Assembly: GCF_000374445.1 (NCBI RefSeq)
Contig: NZ_KB894443.1
Location: 1-59,427, forward strand
Direction of reading: 5' to 3'
Length of the DNA stretch: 59,427 nucleotides
From: Actinokineospora enzanensis DSM 44649
Lineage (GTDB): Bacteria > Actinomycetota > Actinomycetes > Mycobacteriales > Pseudonocardiaceae
A model generated the notes under the pieces. It saw only the letters and a list, made by a program, of their open reading frames with translations, was not told where the DNA came from and made no database searches. Shown here in pieces: positions 1-8,547 of the stretch. The position numbers were made by a program, and so were the translations under genes. Numbering within the stretch: the first letter of the stretch is position 1; every line of letters begins with the position of its first letter.

Positions 1-1
1 C

Positions 2-304
2 CAGCTGGAGGCGGACTGGGAAGCCGCCCGCCTGCTCACCCTGTCGGCGGCCTGGCTGGCCGACAACCGCGAACCCAACTCCCTACAGGCCAGCATGTGC
101 AAGGCGAAGGCAGGCCGAACGGCCTCCGACATCACCCTCCGCTGCGTGGAACTCGCAGGCCCTCTCGGCTACGGAGAGAATTCGCTGCTGGAGAAGTGGG
201 CGCGTGACTCGAAGATCCTGGACATCTTCGAAGGGACACAGCAGATCCAGCAGCTCATCGTGGCCCGGCGGTTGCTGGGGAAGACGTCGACCGAACTGAG
301 GTAA
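2..304 (+). CDS. Acyl-CoA dehydrogenase, C-terminal fragment
   Basis: The gene enters from the left edge, so only about the last 100 residues are present. They read as the C-terminal helical bundle of the acyl-CoA dehydrogenase family, with the conserved stretch around GPLGYGENS and the helix DIFEGTQQIQQLIVARRLLG. In this family that region packs against the FAD of a partner subunit and helps form the tetramer. These enzymes oxidise acyl-CoA to enoyl-CoA in fatty-acid or branched-chain amino-acid breakdown. The substrate class cannot be told from this piece because the catalytic base and acyl pocket lie upstream. Confidence 0.9.
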   Translation, partial: QLEADWEAARLLTLSAAWLADNREPNSLQASMCKAKAGRTASDITLRCVELAGPLGYGENSLLEKWARDSKILDIFEGTQQIQQLIVARRLLGKTSTELR

Positions 305-361
305 CACACGCTCGCCCAACCCCGCCCTCGGCTACGATGTCGCCGTTGCGGGGAGGACAAC

Positions 362-754
362 ATGTACGCACCAGAAGCAATGACGGCGATGAACAACAGC
401 CTTACCGGCTTCCTCAACGCCGCCAACACCGGCGAGTTCGCCGTCAACGAGACCGGCGGCCAGGCCATGCTCACCGCCATCCGAAACATGATCGACTGGA
501 TCGATGAGAACCGGGTGCGTCTGGAGACGCTGCAGCGCGCACCCATGCTGGGTTCCACCAACAACGCCGAGGTCATGAAGCCGTACATGGTCGCGGTCGC
601 GACGGATGAACGAGGCTTCCTGACCCAGCTCATGAAGATGCGGGAGTCACTGGCGCACGCCCAGGACGCCATCAAGACCGCCATGGCAAACTATCAGAAC
701 ACGGATCATGCCGCTGCGGGCGCGATGACTGCTTCCCAGGAGCAACACCAATGA
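362..754 (+). CDS. Small helical protein, possibly ESX/WXG100-like, next to a DUF3558 lipoprotein
   Basis: A 130-residue protein without signal peptide or membrane segment. It is mostly amphipathic helix, has a glycine pair near residue 40 (TGGQAML) and a hydrophilic Gln-rich tail. Size and layout resemble the small helical proteins found beside DUF3558 lipoproteins in Pseudonocardiales, some of which are described as WXG100/ESX-like; I see no clear W-x-G motif, so that link is weak. GGGAGGA lies just before the ATG. Its stop overlaps the next start (ATGA), which implies translational coupling with the lipoprotein gene. Confidence 0.75.
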   Translation: MYAPEAMTAMNNSLTGFLNAANTGEFAVNETGGQAMLTAIRNMIDWIDENRVRLETLQRAPMLGSTNNAEVMKPYMVAVATDERGFLTQLMKMRESLAHAQDAIKTAMANYQNTDHAAAGAMTASQEQHQ

Positions 755-1326
755 CGACCTCGCCCCGACGCGCAAGGACCGCCCTTGTCGTGACGTGTGC
801 AGCGTTGACCCTCGCGGCCTGTGCTGACACCACAACGGGAACAGCGACCACGCCAGCCGGAATACCGTCGAATCCGTCCCCCACGAAGGTCGCTCCATCT
901 ACCACCAAGACCAGTACGAACAGCTCACCTCTCGCCGCACTCAAGCCGTGTGAGCTGCTCACTGACGCAGCAAAGTCGCAGTTGGGTATCACCGGCTCGG
1001 GTAGTGAACTGAAGCTGGGTGGAGCGCGGACCTGTGAGTATCGGATTCGTGGGGAGAACGAGACCACGATCTTCAGCGCCCAGCTGTGGGACCGTGCTGG
1101 TCTGTCGAGCTTGTCCGGCAATCCGAACAACACGGATGTGCCTGACATCGCCGGGCGGAAGTCCATTCAGACCGCCCAAGGTGGCGGCGCCGGGACGTGT
1201 GCTGTCTCGATTTCCGTCACCGATCATGCTATGGCCGCCGCGAGTGTCGTCGCAGGCGTGGACACGACCAAGGCCTGCCAATTGGCCCGGCAGACAGTTG
1301 AGTTGATGGAGCCGCAGTTGCCCTAG
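751..1326 (+). CDS. DUF3558-family secreted lipoprotein
   Basis: A 191-residue protein with a lipoprotein signal: positive N-terminus, hydrophobic stretch and lipobox L-A-A-C with Cys near residue 24. A Thr/Ser/Pro-rich linker follows, then a domain containing LKPCELLTDAAKSQLGI and a later Cys pair. That is the DUF3558 pattern common in mycobacteria and Pseudonocardiaceae. It should be lipid-anchored outside the cytoplasmic membrane; the molecular role of the family is not known to me. The start overlaps the previous stop by 4 nt, so the two are probably one operon. It ends 2 bp from the convergent tetR gene. Confidence 0.85.
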   Translation: MTTSPRRARTALVVTCAALTLAACADTTTGTATTPAGIPSNPSPTKVAPSTTKTSTNSSPLAALKPCELLTDAAKSQLGITGSGSELKLGGARTCEYRIRGENETTIFSAQLWDRAGLSSLSGNPNNTDVPDIAGRKSIQTAQGGGAGTCAVSISVTDHAMAAASVVAGVDTTKACQLARQTVELMEPQLP

Positions 1327-1328
1327 GG

Positions 1329-1979
1329 CTACTTGAAGCGGAACTCGCGCATGGCCGTGGAAAGTCGCTCATGGGTCAACTCCGCTGCCGGAAGAGCGCA
1401 GTTCCCTGGCGCCCGCAGCCCATCAAGCACCAGGCACAGATACCGACGCCACAGGTTCGGATCGATCGAACGCGTCAGATCCGCCGCCGTCGTCAACATG
1501 ATGATGAGCGGACCAAGGTCCGTCGACTCGAAGTCCGCCCGAAGCGTGCCCTGTGCCTGCGCGCGCAGTACCAACGAGTCCACCGCGGGTTCGAAGTGTT
1601 CGGCGATCTGCCGCATCCGCCCGAAGTCCTCGTTGGTACAGATCTCGTACAGCCCCCGGTTGGCCGTCTGCCGTTCCACGATCTCCGTGATCAGGCAGGT
1701 GATGCCGTGCCACGGGTCCGGGTCCGCGGCGATCGTGTCGATCAGGTCGAGGATCTCGCCGAGTAGTTGGTCGAAGACGGCGGAGACGAGGGCGTCCTTG
1801 TTGGGGAAGCGGCGGTAGACGGTGCCGACGCCGACGCCTGCGTGGCGGGCTACGTCGTCGAGGGTGACGCTCAGGCCGTGGGTGGCGAAGACCTCGCGGG
1901 CCGCGTGGACCAGGCGGGTGCGGTTTCGCTCGGCATCGGCGCGTAGTGGGCGATGCTCCGGTCGGGTGTCAGAGGTCAC
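1329..1979 (-). CDS. TetR/AcrR-family transcriptional regulator, divergent from MFS exporter
   Basis: A 216-residue protein with a typical N-terminal TetR helix-turn-helix (residues about 18-65, including TLDDVARHAGVGVGTVYRRF) and an all-helical C-terminal ligand domain. It starts at GTG and is transcribed away from the MFS exporter gene, with about 90 bp between the two starts. A 25-bp imperfect palindrome in that gap (1996-2020) is the obvious operator. Such pairs usually work as a repressor released by a compound that the exporter removes. The ligand is unknown. Confidence 0.9.
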   Translation of the reverse strand: MTSDTRPEHRPLRADAERNRTRLVHAAREVFATHGLSVTLDDVARHAGVGVGTVYRRFPNKDALVSAVFDQLLGEILDLIDTIAADPDPWHGITCLITEIVERQTANRGLYEICTNEDFGRMRQIAEHFEPAVDSLVLRAQAQGTLRADFESTDLGPLIIMLTTAADLTRSIDPNLWRRYLCLVLDGLRAPGNCALPAAELTHERLSTAMREFRFK

Positions 1980-1995
1980 TCTCTCAGTCTAGCCG

Positions 1996-2020
1996 GAAGC
2001 GGAGATGGTGTCTCCACTTC
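1996..2020. promoter_or_regulatory. Candidate TetR operator between tetR and MFS gene
   Basis: Inverted repeat with arms GAAGcGGAGA and TCTCCaCTTC around a 5-nt centre (TGGTG). Nine of ten arm positions pair. It lies between the divergent tetR start (1979) and MFS start (2070), where a repressor could control both promoters. Confidence 0.6.
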
Positions 2021-2069
2021 TGTTAGCGTCAACACCGCAGGAAACGCACATCTCGACCAGGGGGCGACC

Positions 2070-3551
2070 TTGACACTGTCCGACTCCATATCGACCGCGC
2101 CACCCTCCACCGACCAGGAGTCCGGCAGCGGTAAGCGCTGGCTGATCCTGGCGGTGATCGCCATCGCCCAGGTGATGGTGATCCTGGACGCGACCGTGGT
2201 GAACATCGCGCTGCCGTCGGCGCAGCTGGACCTCAAGTTCAGCGATGACCAGCGGCAGTGGCTGATCACCGGGTACGCGCTGAGCTTCGGCAGTCTGCTG
2301 CTCATCGGCGGGCGGGTCGCCGACCTGTTCGGGCGCAAGATCACGTTCCTGGTCGGGGTCGCGGGCTTCGCGATCGCCTCCGCCATCGGGGGTGCCGCCG
2401 GGTCGTTCGAGATGTTGGTGGCGGCGCGGGTGGGGCAGGGCGTGTTCGCCGCGCTGCTGGCGCCTGCCGCGCTGTCGCTGCTGACCACCACGTTCAGCGA
2501 TCCGGCCGAGCGCGGCAAAGCGTTCGGCATCTTCGGTGCCATCTCCGGCGCGGGTGGCGCGGTCGGCCTGCTGCTCGGCGGCGTGCTCACCGAGTATCTC
2601 GACTGGCGCTGGTGCATGTACGTGAACCTGGTGTTCGCCGCGATCGGCTTCCTCGGCGGCATGGCGCTGCTGAGCCACAGCACCGCCGAGACCCGGCCGA
2701 AGCTGGACCTGCTGGGCGTTCTGCTGGCGACCGGGGGCATGTTCGCGCTCGTCTACGGCCTGGGCAACGTGCCGACCAAGGACTGGGACGCGCCGGAGAG
2801 CTGGGGCTTCCTGAGCGCGGGCGTGGTGCTGCTGGTGGCGTTCGCGGCCTGGCAGGCGCGCACCGAGCACCCGCTGCTGCCGCCGCGGATCCTGCTGCAC
2901 CGCAACCGGGGCGGGTCCTTCCTGTCCATCTTCGTGCTCTGCGCGGGCATGTTCGTGATCTTCCTGTTCCTCACCTACTTCATGCAGTTCAACCTCCAGT
3001 TCAAGCCGGTGACCAGCGGCGTCGCCTTCCTGCCGATGATCGGCACGCTGATGGTCGGCGCCACCGTGGCCACCACGGTGCTACTGCCGCGGATCGGCCC
3101 CAGGCTGCTGGTGTCGGTCGGCATGGTGATCGCGGGCGCGGGCATCGGCCTGCTGGCGCTGCTCAAGGTGGACAGCACCTACGCCTCCGGCGTGCTGCCC
3201 GGCCTGCTGGTCTCCGGTCTCGGCATCGGCCTGACCATGGCCTCGGCGATGAACGTCGGGGTCGCGGGCGTCGAGGCGCACGACTCCGGCGCGGCCTCCG
3301 CGGCGCTCAACGCGATGCAGCAGATCGGCGGCTCGATCGGCACCGCGGCGTTCAGCACGATCGCCGCGAGCGCCGTCACCTCCGCCATGACCTCGGGCAA
3401 GGGTGCCGAGGCGGCGAAGGTCGCAGGCTACAGCGCGGCCTTCACCTGGAGCGCGATCCTGTTCGTCATCGGCGGCGTGGCCTGCGCGTTCATCCTCCGG
3501 CCCGGTGTGCCGGACGAGCTGAGGACCGCGGCTCCGGCCGTCCACATGTGA
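2070..3551 (+). CDS. MFS transporter, DHA2 (14-TM) drug exporter type
   Basis: About 493 residues when started at TTG 2070, which follows an AGGGGG Shine-Dalgarno at good spacing; the frame is open further upstream but that part would run through the operator. The protein shows the DHA2 signature LDATVVNIALPS in TM1 and motif A (GRVADLFGRK) in the TM2-TM3 loop, and the length suits 14 membrane helices. Family members export drugs or secondary metabolites by proton antiport. A strong hairpin follows the stop. Pairing with the divergent TetR suggests inducible efflux. Confidence 0.9.
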   Translation: MTLSDSISTAPPSTDQESGSGKRWLILAVIAIAQVMVILDATVVNIALPSAQLDLKFSDDQRQWLITGYALSFGSLLLIGGRVADLFGRKITFLVGVAGFAIASAIGGAAGSFEMLVAARVGQGVFAALLAPAALSLLTTTFSDPAERGKAFGIFGAISGAGGAVGLLLGGVLTEYLDWRWCMYVNLVFAAIGFLGGMALLSHSTAETRPKLDLLGVLLATGGMFALVYGLGNVPTKDWDAPESWGFLSAGVVLLVAFAAWQARTEHPLLPPRILLHRNRGGSFLSIFVLCAGMFVIFLFLTYFMQFNLQFKPVTSGVAFLPMIGTLMVGATVATTVLLPRIGPRLLVSVGMVIAGAGIGLLALLKVDSTYASGVLPGLLVSGLGIGLTMASAMNVGVAGVEAHDSGAASAALNAMQQIGGSIGTAAFSTIAASAVTSAMTSGKGAEAAKVAGYSAAFTWSAILFVIGGVACAFILRPGVPDELRTAAPAVHM

Positions 3552-3557
3552 CAGTCC

Positions 3558-3593
3558 ACAAAGGGCCCTCGGTACTCGCCGGGGGCCCTTTGT
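3558..3593 (+). terminator. Intrinsic terminator after MFS gene
   Basis: Perfect 11-bp stem (ACAAAGGGCCC / GGGCCCTTTGT) with a 14-nt loop, 7 nt after the MFS stop codon. The right arm ends in TTTGT rather than a long U tract, as is usual in high-GC actinomycetes. Confidence 0.8.
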
Positions 3594-3702
3594 CGTGCCA
3601 AGGGGCCCGCGGATGTCACCCGTTCCGCGTCCTGCCCGGACCGCCCGCCGACTAGTATCGTGACGGGCGGAACGGGCGACCCGGTGTGCTGGGGAGGCAA
3701 AC

Positions 3703-4461
3703 GTGGGCGAGATCGATCCCGATCGGGCGCACCCCGCGCGGATCTACGACTACCTGCTGGGCGGCGCCTGCAACTTCGAGCCGGACCGCGTCCTGGCCGA
3801 GCGCATCCTGGAGGTCATGCCCGGCGCGGCCGAGGCCGCCCGGGTCAACCGCGCCTTCCTGCGCCGCGCCGTGCGCTACTGCGCCGACCAGGGCATCCAG
3901 CAGTTTCTTGACCTCGGTTCCGGCATCCCTACGGTCGGCAACGTGCACGAGACCGCCCCCGGCAGCCGCGTCGCCTACATCGACAACGACCCCATCGCGG
4001 TCGCGCACAGCGAGATCGAGCTGGCCGACACCCCGACCGCCGAGGCCGTGCTGGGCGACCTGTGCGACCCGGATGGCGTACTCGACGCCGAACCGGTCCG
4101 CCGACTGATCAAACCGGACGAGCCGGTGGCGGTACTGATGGTCGCGGTCCTGCACTTCATCCCGGAGCCGTACGACGCGCTCGCCCGGTATGTCGCGGCG
4201 ATGCCGTCCGGCAGCTACCTGGCGTTGACGCACGGCACGGTCGACACGAAACCGCCCAGCAGCGGCGACGTCATCAACCTGTACGAGAACAGCGGTTCGA
4301 GCGTGGCGCCCCGGAGCCGGGAGGAGGTCGCCGCGCTGTGCGACGGGTTGGCGATCGTCGAGCCCGGGGTGGTCTGGACGCCGGAGTGGCACCCGGACGC
4401 GCCGCTGACCGCCGACCCGCGCGACGCCATGGCCTACGCGGTGGTCGCCCGCAAGCCCTGA
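3703..4461 (+). CDS. SAM-dependent methyltransferase, DUF574/Methyltransf_19 type
   Basis: A 252-residue protein starting at GTG after GGGGAGG. The N-terminal signature HPARIYDYLLGGACNFEPDR is characteristic of the actinobacterial DUF574 methyltransferases. The SAM-binding motif I is FLDLGSGIPT (about residues 68-77), followed by an acidic YIDNDPIAVAH and LMVAVLHFIP. These proteins are abundant in actinomycetes; their substrates are mostly unknown. It stands alone between a terminator and a convergent gene 33 bp downstream, so context gives no substrate clue. Confidence 0.88.
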   Translation: MGEIDPDRAHPARIYDYLLGGACNFEPDRVLAERILEVMPGAAEAARVNRAFLRRAVRYCADQGIQQFLDLGSGIPTVGNVHETAPGSRVAYIDNDPIAVAHSEIELADTPTAEAVLGDLCDPDGVLDAEPVRRLIKPDEPVAVLMVAVLHFIPEPYDALARYVAAMPSGSYLALTHGTVDTKPPSSGDVINLYENSGSSVAPRSREEVAALCDGLAIVEPGVVWTPEWHPDAPLTADPRDAMAYAVVARKP

Positions 4462-4494
4462 GCGGGCAACCACCGGGTGAGTGTCCTACTGGGA

Positions 4495-5826
4495 TCATCG
4501 CGGTGCCGGGATGCGCTCCGAGCTGGGGGACAGGTCGGCGGTGAGGGCGAGGCGCCGGGACCGGGCCTGCGCGATGGCCTGTTCCGATTGCGACAGTGCC
4601 ACGGTGATGGCCGTCTCGTCCACCGAGAGGCGGATCGGGAGCGCCGACCGCGGACTGTCCGTGTTCGGGGTGACGCTGGGCACCGGCGCCGCGGAGAGCT
4701 GTCGCGACAGCAGGATCGCGCGGTGGGTGGGGATGTAGCAGCGGCCGATGCGTGAGCGCAGACGTGCGTGGCAACGGCGGGCGCGGGCATCGAGTGTGTG
4801 GGCCCGCGACAGGGCGCGGTCGGCGCGGCGGAGCGAGCGCGTCTGTGTGTGGGCGGTGTCGACCAGGACGCGGGTGAGTGTGGTGGCGCGGCGGGTCAGC
4901 GCGGAACCGTCGAAAGCCTCCTGCTGGACGATGATCCACGGCGCGGCCAGTGCGCAGGCGGCCAAGGCCAGGCCGATCACCGTGGCGACACCGACCTCGT
5001 CGACGAGTTCGCCTTCGTGGCGTACGCGCAGATAGATGGAGAGCGCGGCGAAGACGCTTACCACCAACAGCAGCAGCACCGAACAGGTGATCACCGCGCT
5101 GCGCGGCGGGAACTCCTCGACCGAGTCCGACACCCGCCACGCCCACAGGCGTTTGCCGAGCTCCATCGCGAGCTTGGCCTGGACACCCGCGCCGAAGAGG
5201 GCGAACGCGGTGGCCGTGACCAGGGGGACCGGGGTCGGCGCGGTCCAGTCGATGTTGAGCAGCAGGCCGAAGACCATGAACAGGGCGATCGCGTCCACGG
5301 CCAGGAGCAGGTAGGCGATGGCGGTCATCAGGCGGCCGCGGGACTGCAGATGGGTCGTGATGCCCGCTTCCACCTCCTCGTCGATCCGGTCCATCGTCTC
5401 CGCCAGCAGCGGTCGCGCGTCCCGGGCGGTGACGGCCCAGCCGTGCGTGGCGGTGACCTTGCCCTTGCCGCCGCGCAAGCGGTCCGGGGCGAGGAGGGCG
5501 TCGGTGCACAGGTCGGTGGCGCGGACGGCCGCGGCGTGGGCACCCGCGCACAGCCGGCCGATGCGTCGGGAACGCCGGTGTACCAGGCGGTTTGCCTTGG
5601 CCAGGGCGTGGCTCTCGTGGGCCAGTTCGCCGTGGTCCTCGCCGCCGCGACGGGCCAGGAAGGTGGCGTGGTGGGCTAGCGCAGGGTGCCGCAGCCACAA
5701 CGACACGGGCAGGGCCCGCGGTCGGGTGGGGACGGTCATCGGCGCGGACGCCTGCTCGGGGTGCGTGGTGACGCGGAACGGGCCGCGGTCGCCGGGGGTC
5801 CGACGGCGGGGGAGGCGCGGAGCCAT
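4495..5826 (-). CDS. Multi-pass membrane protein of unknown function
   Basis: 443 residues; GGGAG lies 6 nt before the ATG. A basic N-terminal half (about residues 50-160) is followed by four hydrophobic segments: LMTAIAYLLLAVDAIALFMV, PLVTATAFALFGAGV, a Val/Leu-rich one (VITCSVLLLLVVSVFAALS) and a Gly/Ala-rich one (VIGLALAACALAAPWII). The C-terminal ~120 residues are Arg-rich and cytosolic-looking. I recognise no named family. It follows the OmpA-like lipoprotein gene on the same strand with a ~100-bp gap, so the two may be cotranscribed and work together at the envelope. Confidence 0.75.
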   Translation of the reverse strand: MAPRLPRRRTPGDRGPFRVTTHPEQASAPMTVPTRPRALPVSLWLRHPALAHHATFLARRGGEDHGELAHESHALAKANRLVHRRSRRIGRLCAGAHAAAVRATDLCTDALLAPDRLRGGKGKVTATHGWAVTARDARPLLAETMDRIDEEVEAGITTHLQSRGRLMTAIAYLLLAVDAIALFMVFGLLLNIDWTAPTPVPLVTATAFALFGAGVQAKLAMELGKRLWAWRVSDSVEEFPPRSAVITCSVLLLLVVSVFAALSIYLRVRHEGELVDEVGVATVIGLALAACALAAPWIIVQQEAFDGSALTRRATTLTRVLVDTAHTQTRSLRRADRALSRAHTLDARARRCHARLRSRIGRCYIPTHRAILLSRQLSAAPVPSVTPNTDSPRSALPIRLSVDETAITVALSQSEQAIAQARSRRLALTADLSPSSERIPAPR

Positions 5827-5925
5827 GGTGGTCTCCCTTCCTGCTGTGCGTGCTGAAAGCCGGAGGGCACTCCGCAGGCGACACTGGCTGCGGCGACCCG
5901 GGGGGCCGCTGGGGGCGGAACGGGT

Positions 5926-7059
5926 TCAGGAGCCGATGGTGAGTGCGACGCTGCGGTTGCGTTGGGCGGCGGCGGGGATCAGGTTCCCGGCCGCGTCCCG
6001 GTCGGCGATCAACGGCCGGTCGTAGCCGACGCCTTCCACCGTCAACGCGGCGGCGGGGATGCCGCGGGCGACGAGGGCGTCGCGGACGGCTTCCGCGCGT
6101 TGCAGGCTCAGGGTGCGGGACGTGTCGGCCGGGCCGACCGAGGCGGTGCGGCCGACTAGGTGGGCGTGCGCGCTACGGGGAAATCCAGCGGCGAGGCGGT
6201 CGAGGACCGGGGCGGCGTCCGGGAGTAAGGCGGCGGAGTCGGGGCCGAAGAGGATGTCGCTGGGCAGCTCCACCGGCGTGGCCGCGGCCGGTGCGGTGAT
6301 CTCCGGCAGGTGCGGCACCGGCACGACCGGGACGGGGGTGGTCGACTTCGGGGTGCCGCCGGGCACCGGTTCGTCGTCCTGGACGCAGTCCCCGCCGCCC
6401 GCGCGGCAGAGCTTCAGCCACAGTTGGACCAGGCGGGCGCGCAACGGGGCGGGCAGTGTCTCCTGTGGCGGGTCGACCTCGCCCAGGCCGGTGAACACCA
6501 CCCGTTTCCCGTGCAGGTCCGGCACCAGGCCGTCCCGTTGTGCCTGCTCGATGACCGCGTCTGTGCCGACCTGGTCCCAGCCCAGTCGGTCGAGCGCCAA
6601 CGGGCCGGTGGTCTGGACGCCGGAGCTGATCAGTACCGCGGTGACCTTCCCGGGTGTGCGGGCGACATAGTCCAGCAGGCCCAGCAGGTCCAGCTGCGGC
6701 GCCTGGCTCGCGGCATCTCCCAGGACGCCGCCGACGCGGGTCACCTCGCGCGTGGTCAGCTCGGCGCGGCGGGTCGGGTCGTGCTCGATCTGGGTCCCGC
6801 GGCGTAGGCGCAGGTCGCCGTCCTCGATGACGGTCGGCCGCTGTGGGCTGGTGACCACGACGCGGAGCCGGGCCGTGTCGGTGGCCAGGGCGGTCTCGAT
6901 CTCGTGGCGGGCCGCGGTGGTCAGGGACGGGCGCTGCTCGTTGGCCACCGCCGTCGCGGCGATGACCAGCAGTTCACCGTCCGTCGGGGCAGGGGTGGCG
7001 CAGGCGGCCAACGCGGTGAGCGCGGCGGCGGTGAGCACGGTCGGGAGCGGGCGGGACAT
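5926..7059 (-). CDS. OmpA-family C-terminal domain lipoprotein
   Basis: 377 residues. The N-terminus is a lipoprotein signal ending in lipobox L-A-A-C (Cys near residue 20). The middle part resembles a Rossmann-like region with VTAVLISSGVQTTGP, perhaps a vWA-like fold, but I cannot confirm this. The last ~115 residues are a clear OmpA-C (peptidoglycan-associated) domain: DILFGPDSAALLPDA, then SLQRAEAVRDALVARGI and NRSVALTI at the end. OmpA-C domains bind peptidoglycan, so this is probably an anchored wall-contact protein. It shares a divergent promoter region with the XRE gene at 7329. Confidence 0.85.
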   Translation of the reverse strand: MSRPLPTVLTAAALTALAACATPAPTDGELLVIAATAVANEQRPSLTTAARHEIETALATDTARLRVVVTSPQRPTVIEDGDLRLRRGTQIEHDPTRRAELTTREVTRVGGVLGDAASQAPQLDLLGLLDYVARTPGKVTAVLISSGVQTTGPLALDRLGWDQVGTDAVIEQAQRDGLVPDLHGKRVVFTGLGEVDPPQETLPAPLRARLVQLWLKLCRAGGGDCVQDDEPVPGGTPKSTTPVPVVPVPHLPEITAPAAATPVELPSDILFGPDSAALLPDAAPVLDRLAAGFPRSAHAHLVGRTASVGPADTSRTLSLQRAEAVRDALVARGIPAAALTVEGVGYDRPLIADRDAAGNLIPAAAQRNRSVALTIGS

Positions 7060-7137
7060 GCTGACCTCCCCTCGTCGAGAGGGCGGCTACACCCTCCAGG
7101 CCAGGTTGCGTCATGAGATCCCGTGAGGCAATGCCTT

Positions 7138-7151
7138 CATGCAATTGCATG
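7138..7151. promoter_or_regulatory. Palindromic operator candidate, site 1 (TGCAATTGCA core)
   Basis: Perfect 14-bp palindrome CATGCAATTGCATG in the 270-bp gap between the OmpA-like gene (start 7059, minus) and the XRE gene (start 7329, plus). Its 10-bp core recurs at 7275-7284, 135 bp away. The AT-rich core is unusual for DNA this GC-rich. Confidence 0.55.
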
Positions 7152-7274
7152 GATCAGCCCGGCAAGATCACTCGAATGGCCCAACTCCGTGTCCCAAAAG
7201 TGTCCAGTCACCCGCTGGACCTGCCGGTGGGCACTGGTAGATTCCGGCGCCAGTATCACGGGGCAATCCCCCGA

Positions 7275-7284
7275 TGCAATTGCA
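7275..7284. promoter_or_regulatory. Palindromic operator candidate, site 2 (TGCAATTGCA core)
   Basis: Second exact copy of TGCAATTGCA, 33 bp before the Shine-Dalgarno of the XRE gene. Placed here it could mediate autoregulation by the XRE protein, possibly by looping with site 1. Confidence 0.55.
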
Positions 7285-7328
7285 CCAAGGGACCCCGGCC
7301 GCCCCGGCGACCGGCCGAGGAGGCGAGC

Positions 7329-8195
7329 ATGCCCGCACAGGGACCCCTGATCCCGCGTCGCAGGCTGGGCACCGAGCTGCGCACCCTGCGCGAGGCCGCG
7401 GGCCTGCACCTGGAGGACGCCGCCGAGCGGCTGGAATGCTCCATCTCCAAGATCAGCCGACTGGAGAACGGGCGCGGCGTGCCCAAGGCCCGCGACGTGC
7501 GCGACCTGCTCGACCTCTACCACGTCGCCGACCAGCGGCTGCGCGACCGGCTCGTCCGGCTCGCGGGCGATGGCCGCAGGCAGGCGTGGTGGCAGGACTT
7601 CTCCGAGGTCGTCTCCACCAACGTGGACATGTACATGTCGCTGGAGGCCGAGGCGTCGAAGGTCCGCGGCTACGTCACTTCCACCATCCCCGGCCTGCTC
7701 CAGACCGAGGACTACGCCCGCGAGCTGTTCGCCACCATCTACCCACGCGCGAAAGAGCTGAACGCACAACGGTTGGAGATGCGCATGCGCAGGCAGCAGG
7801 CGGTCGCCGAACGCGCCGAACCGCTCCAGCTGCACATGGTCGTCGACGAGGCCGCGCTGCACCGGCGGGTCGGCTCGGCGGCGACCATGCGCGACCAGCT
7901 GGCGCACCTGGTCGAAGTCTCGCAGCGGCCGAACGTGGCCCTGCGCGTGTTCCCCTTCGGGCTCGGCCCCGACATCGCCGGACAGTGCACGTTCGTCGTC
8001 TTCACCTTCGAGAGTGAAAACGACCGCAACGCCGTCAATATCGAGGCCAGTCTGGACGATCGGTGGTTGGAGCAGGAGAACGAGGTCGCGCGCTATACCA
8101 AGATTTTCGAGGAGCTGTCGCGCAGATGTCCCGATGGTGACGGATCGCGCGCGCTCCTGGAAACGATGATCCGGCAGTATTCCCACGAGAGATGA
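7329..8195 (+). CDS. XRE-family regulator with DUF5753 domain
   Basis: 288 residues from ATG 7329, preceded by GAGGAGG at 5 nt; the frame is open upstream but this start gives the usual family length. Residues about 10-65 form a lambda-repressor-like HTH (LGTELRTLREAAGLHLEDAAERL, then SISKISRLENGRG). The remainder is the DUF5753 domain (WWQDFSEVV, SLEAEASKVRGY, IPGLLQTEDYAREL, FPFGLG). This family is amplified in Streptomyces and relatives, where members pair with small DUF397 proteins and affect development and antibiotic production. Two DUF397-type genes follow. Confidence 0.93.
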   Translation: MPAQGPLIPRRRLGTELRTLREAAGLHLEDAAERLECSISKISRLENGRGVPKARDVRDLLDLYHVADQRLRDRLVRLAGDGRRQAWWQDFSEVVSTNVDMYMSLEAEASKVRGYVTSTIPGLLQTEDYARELFATIYPRAKELNAQRLEMRMRRQQAVAERAEPLQLHMVVDEAALHRRVGSAATMRDQLAHLVEVSQRPNVALRVFPFGLGPDIAGQCTFVVFTFESENDRNAVNIEASLDDRWLEQENEVARYTKIFEELSRRCPDGDGSRALLETMIRQYSHER

Positions 8196-8207
8196 CTGGC
8201 CCAAGAG

Positions 8208-8405
8208 ATGACACAGCGTTTCCGGCAGAGCAGCTTCTGCAGCACCGGCGCCTGCCTGCAGGTAGCCTTCCCGCAGGTCGGCGGGGTCACTGTGCGTGAT
8301 TCCAAGGCGGCGGCGAGTCTGCCCGCCTTCCCGGATGCCGCCGTGTGGCGGACTTTCACCGACAAACTCCGGACCGGTGTGTTCGATTCGGCGGACCGGC
8401 TGTGA
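8208..8405 (+). CDS. DUF397 protein (partner of the XRE regulator)
   Basis: 65 residues. It starts FRQSSFCSTGACLQVAF and continues VRDSKAAASLPAFPDAAVWRTFTDKLRTGVFD, matching the DUF397 layout: FrkSSyS..g.CVEVa, VRDSK, then W..F....k.G.fd. It lies 12 nt after the XRE stop, hence one operon. DUF397 proteins are thought to act as small partners or antagonists of the DUF5753 regulators. The Cys-x4-Cys (CSTGAC) is shared with the next small gene. Confidence 0.88.
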   Translation: MTQRFRQSSFCSTGACLQVAFPQVGGVTVRDSKAAASLPAFPDAAVWRTFTDKLRTGVFDSADRL

Positions 8406-8418
8406 ACACGCGGTAAAG

Positions 8419-8449
8419 GTGCCCCGGCGTCCACTGGTTGCCGGGGCAC
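8419..8449 (+). terminator. Terminator after first DUF397 gene
   Basis: Perfect 10-bp stem GTGCCCCGGC / GCCGGGGCAC with an 11-nt loop, 14 nt after the stop. It separates the XRE-DUF397 operon from the second DUF397-like gene. Confidence 0.7.
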
Positions 8450-8547
8450 TGGTTTATCCGGTTACATTCCGGTAACCTGGCCGCACGGTCGCTCGACGAG
8501 GTGTGACCCGCTTTCTCCGGTGACGCCGATCGAAGGAGGGTGCGGCC

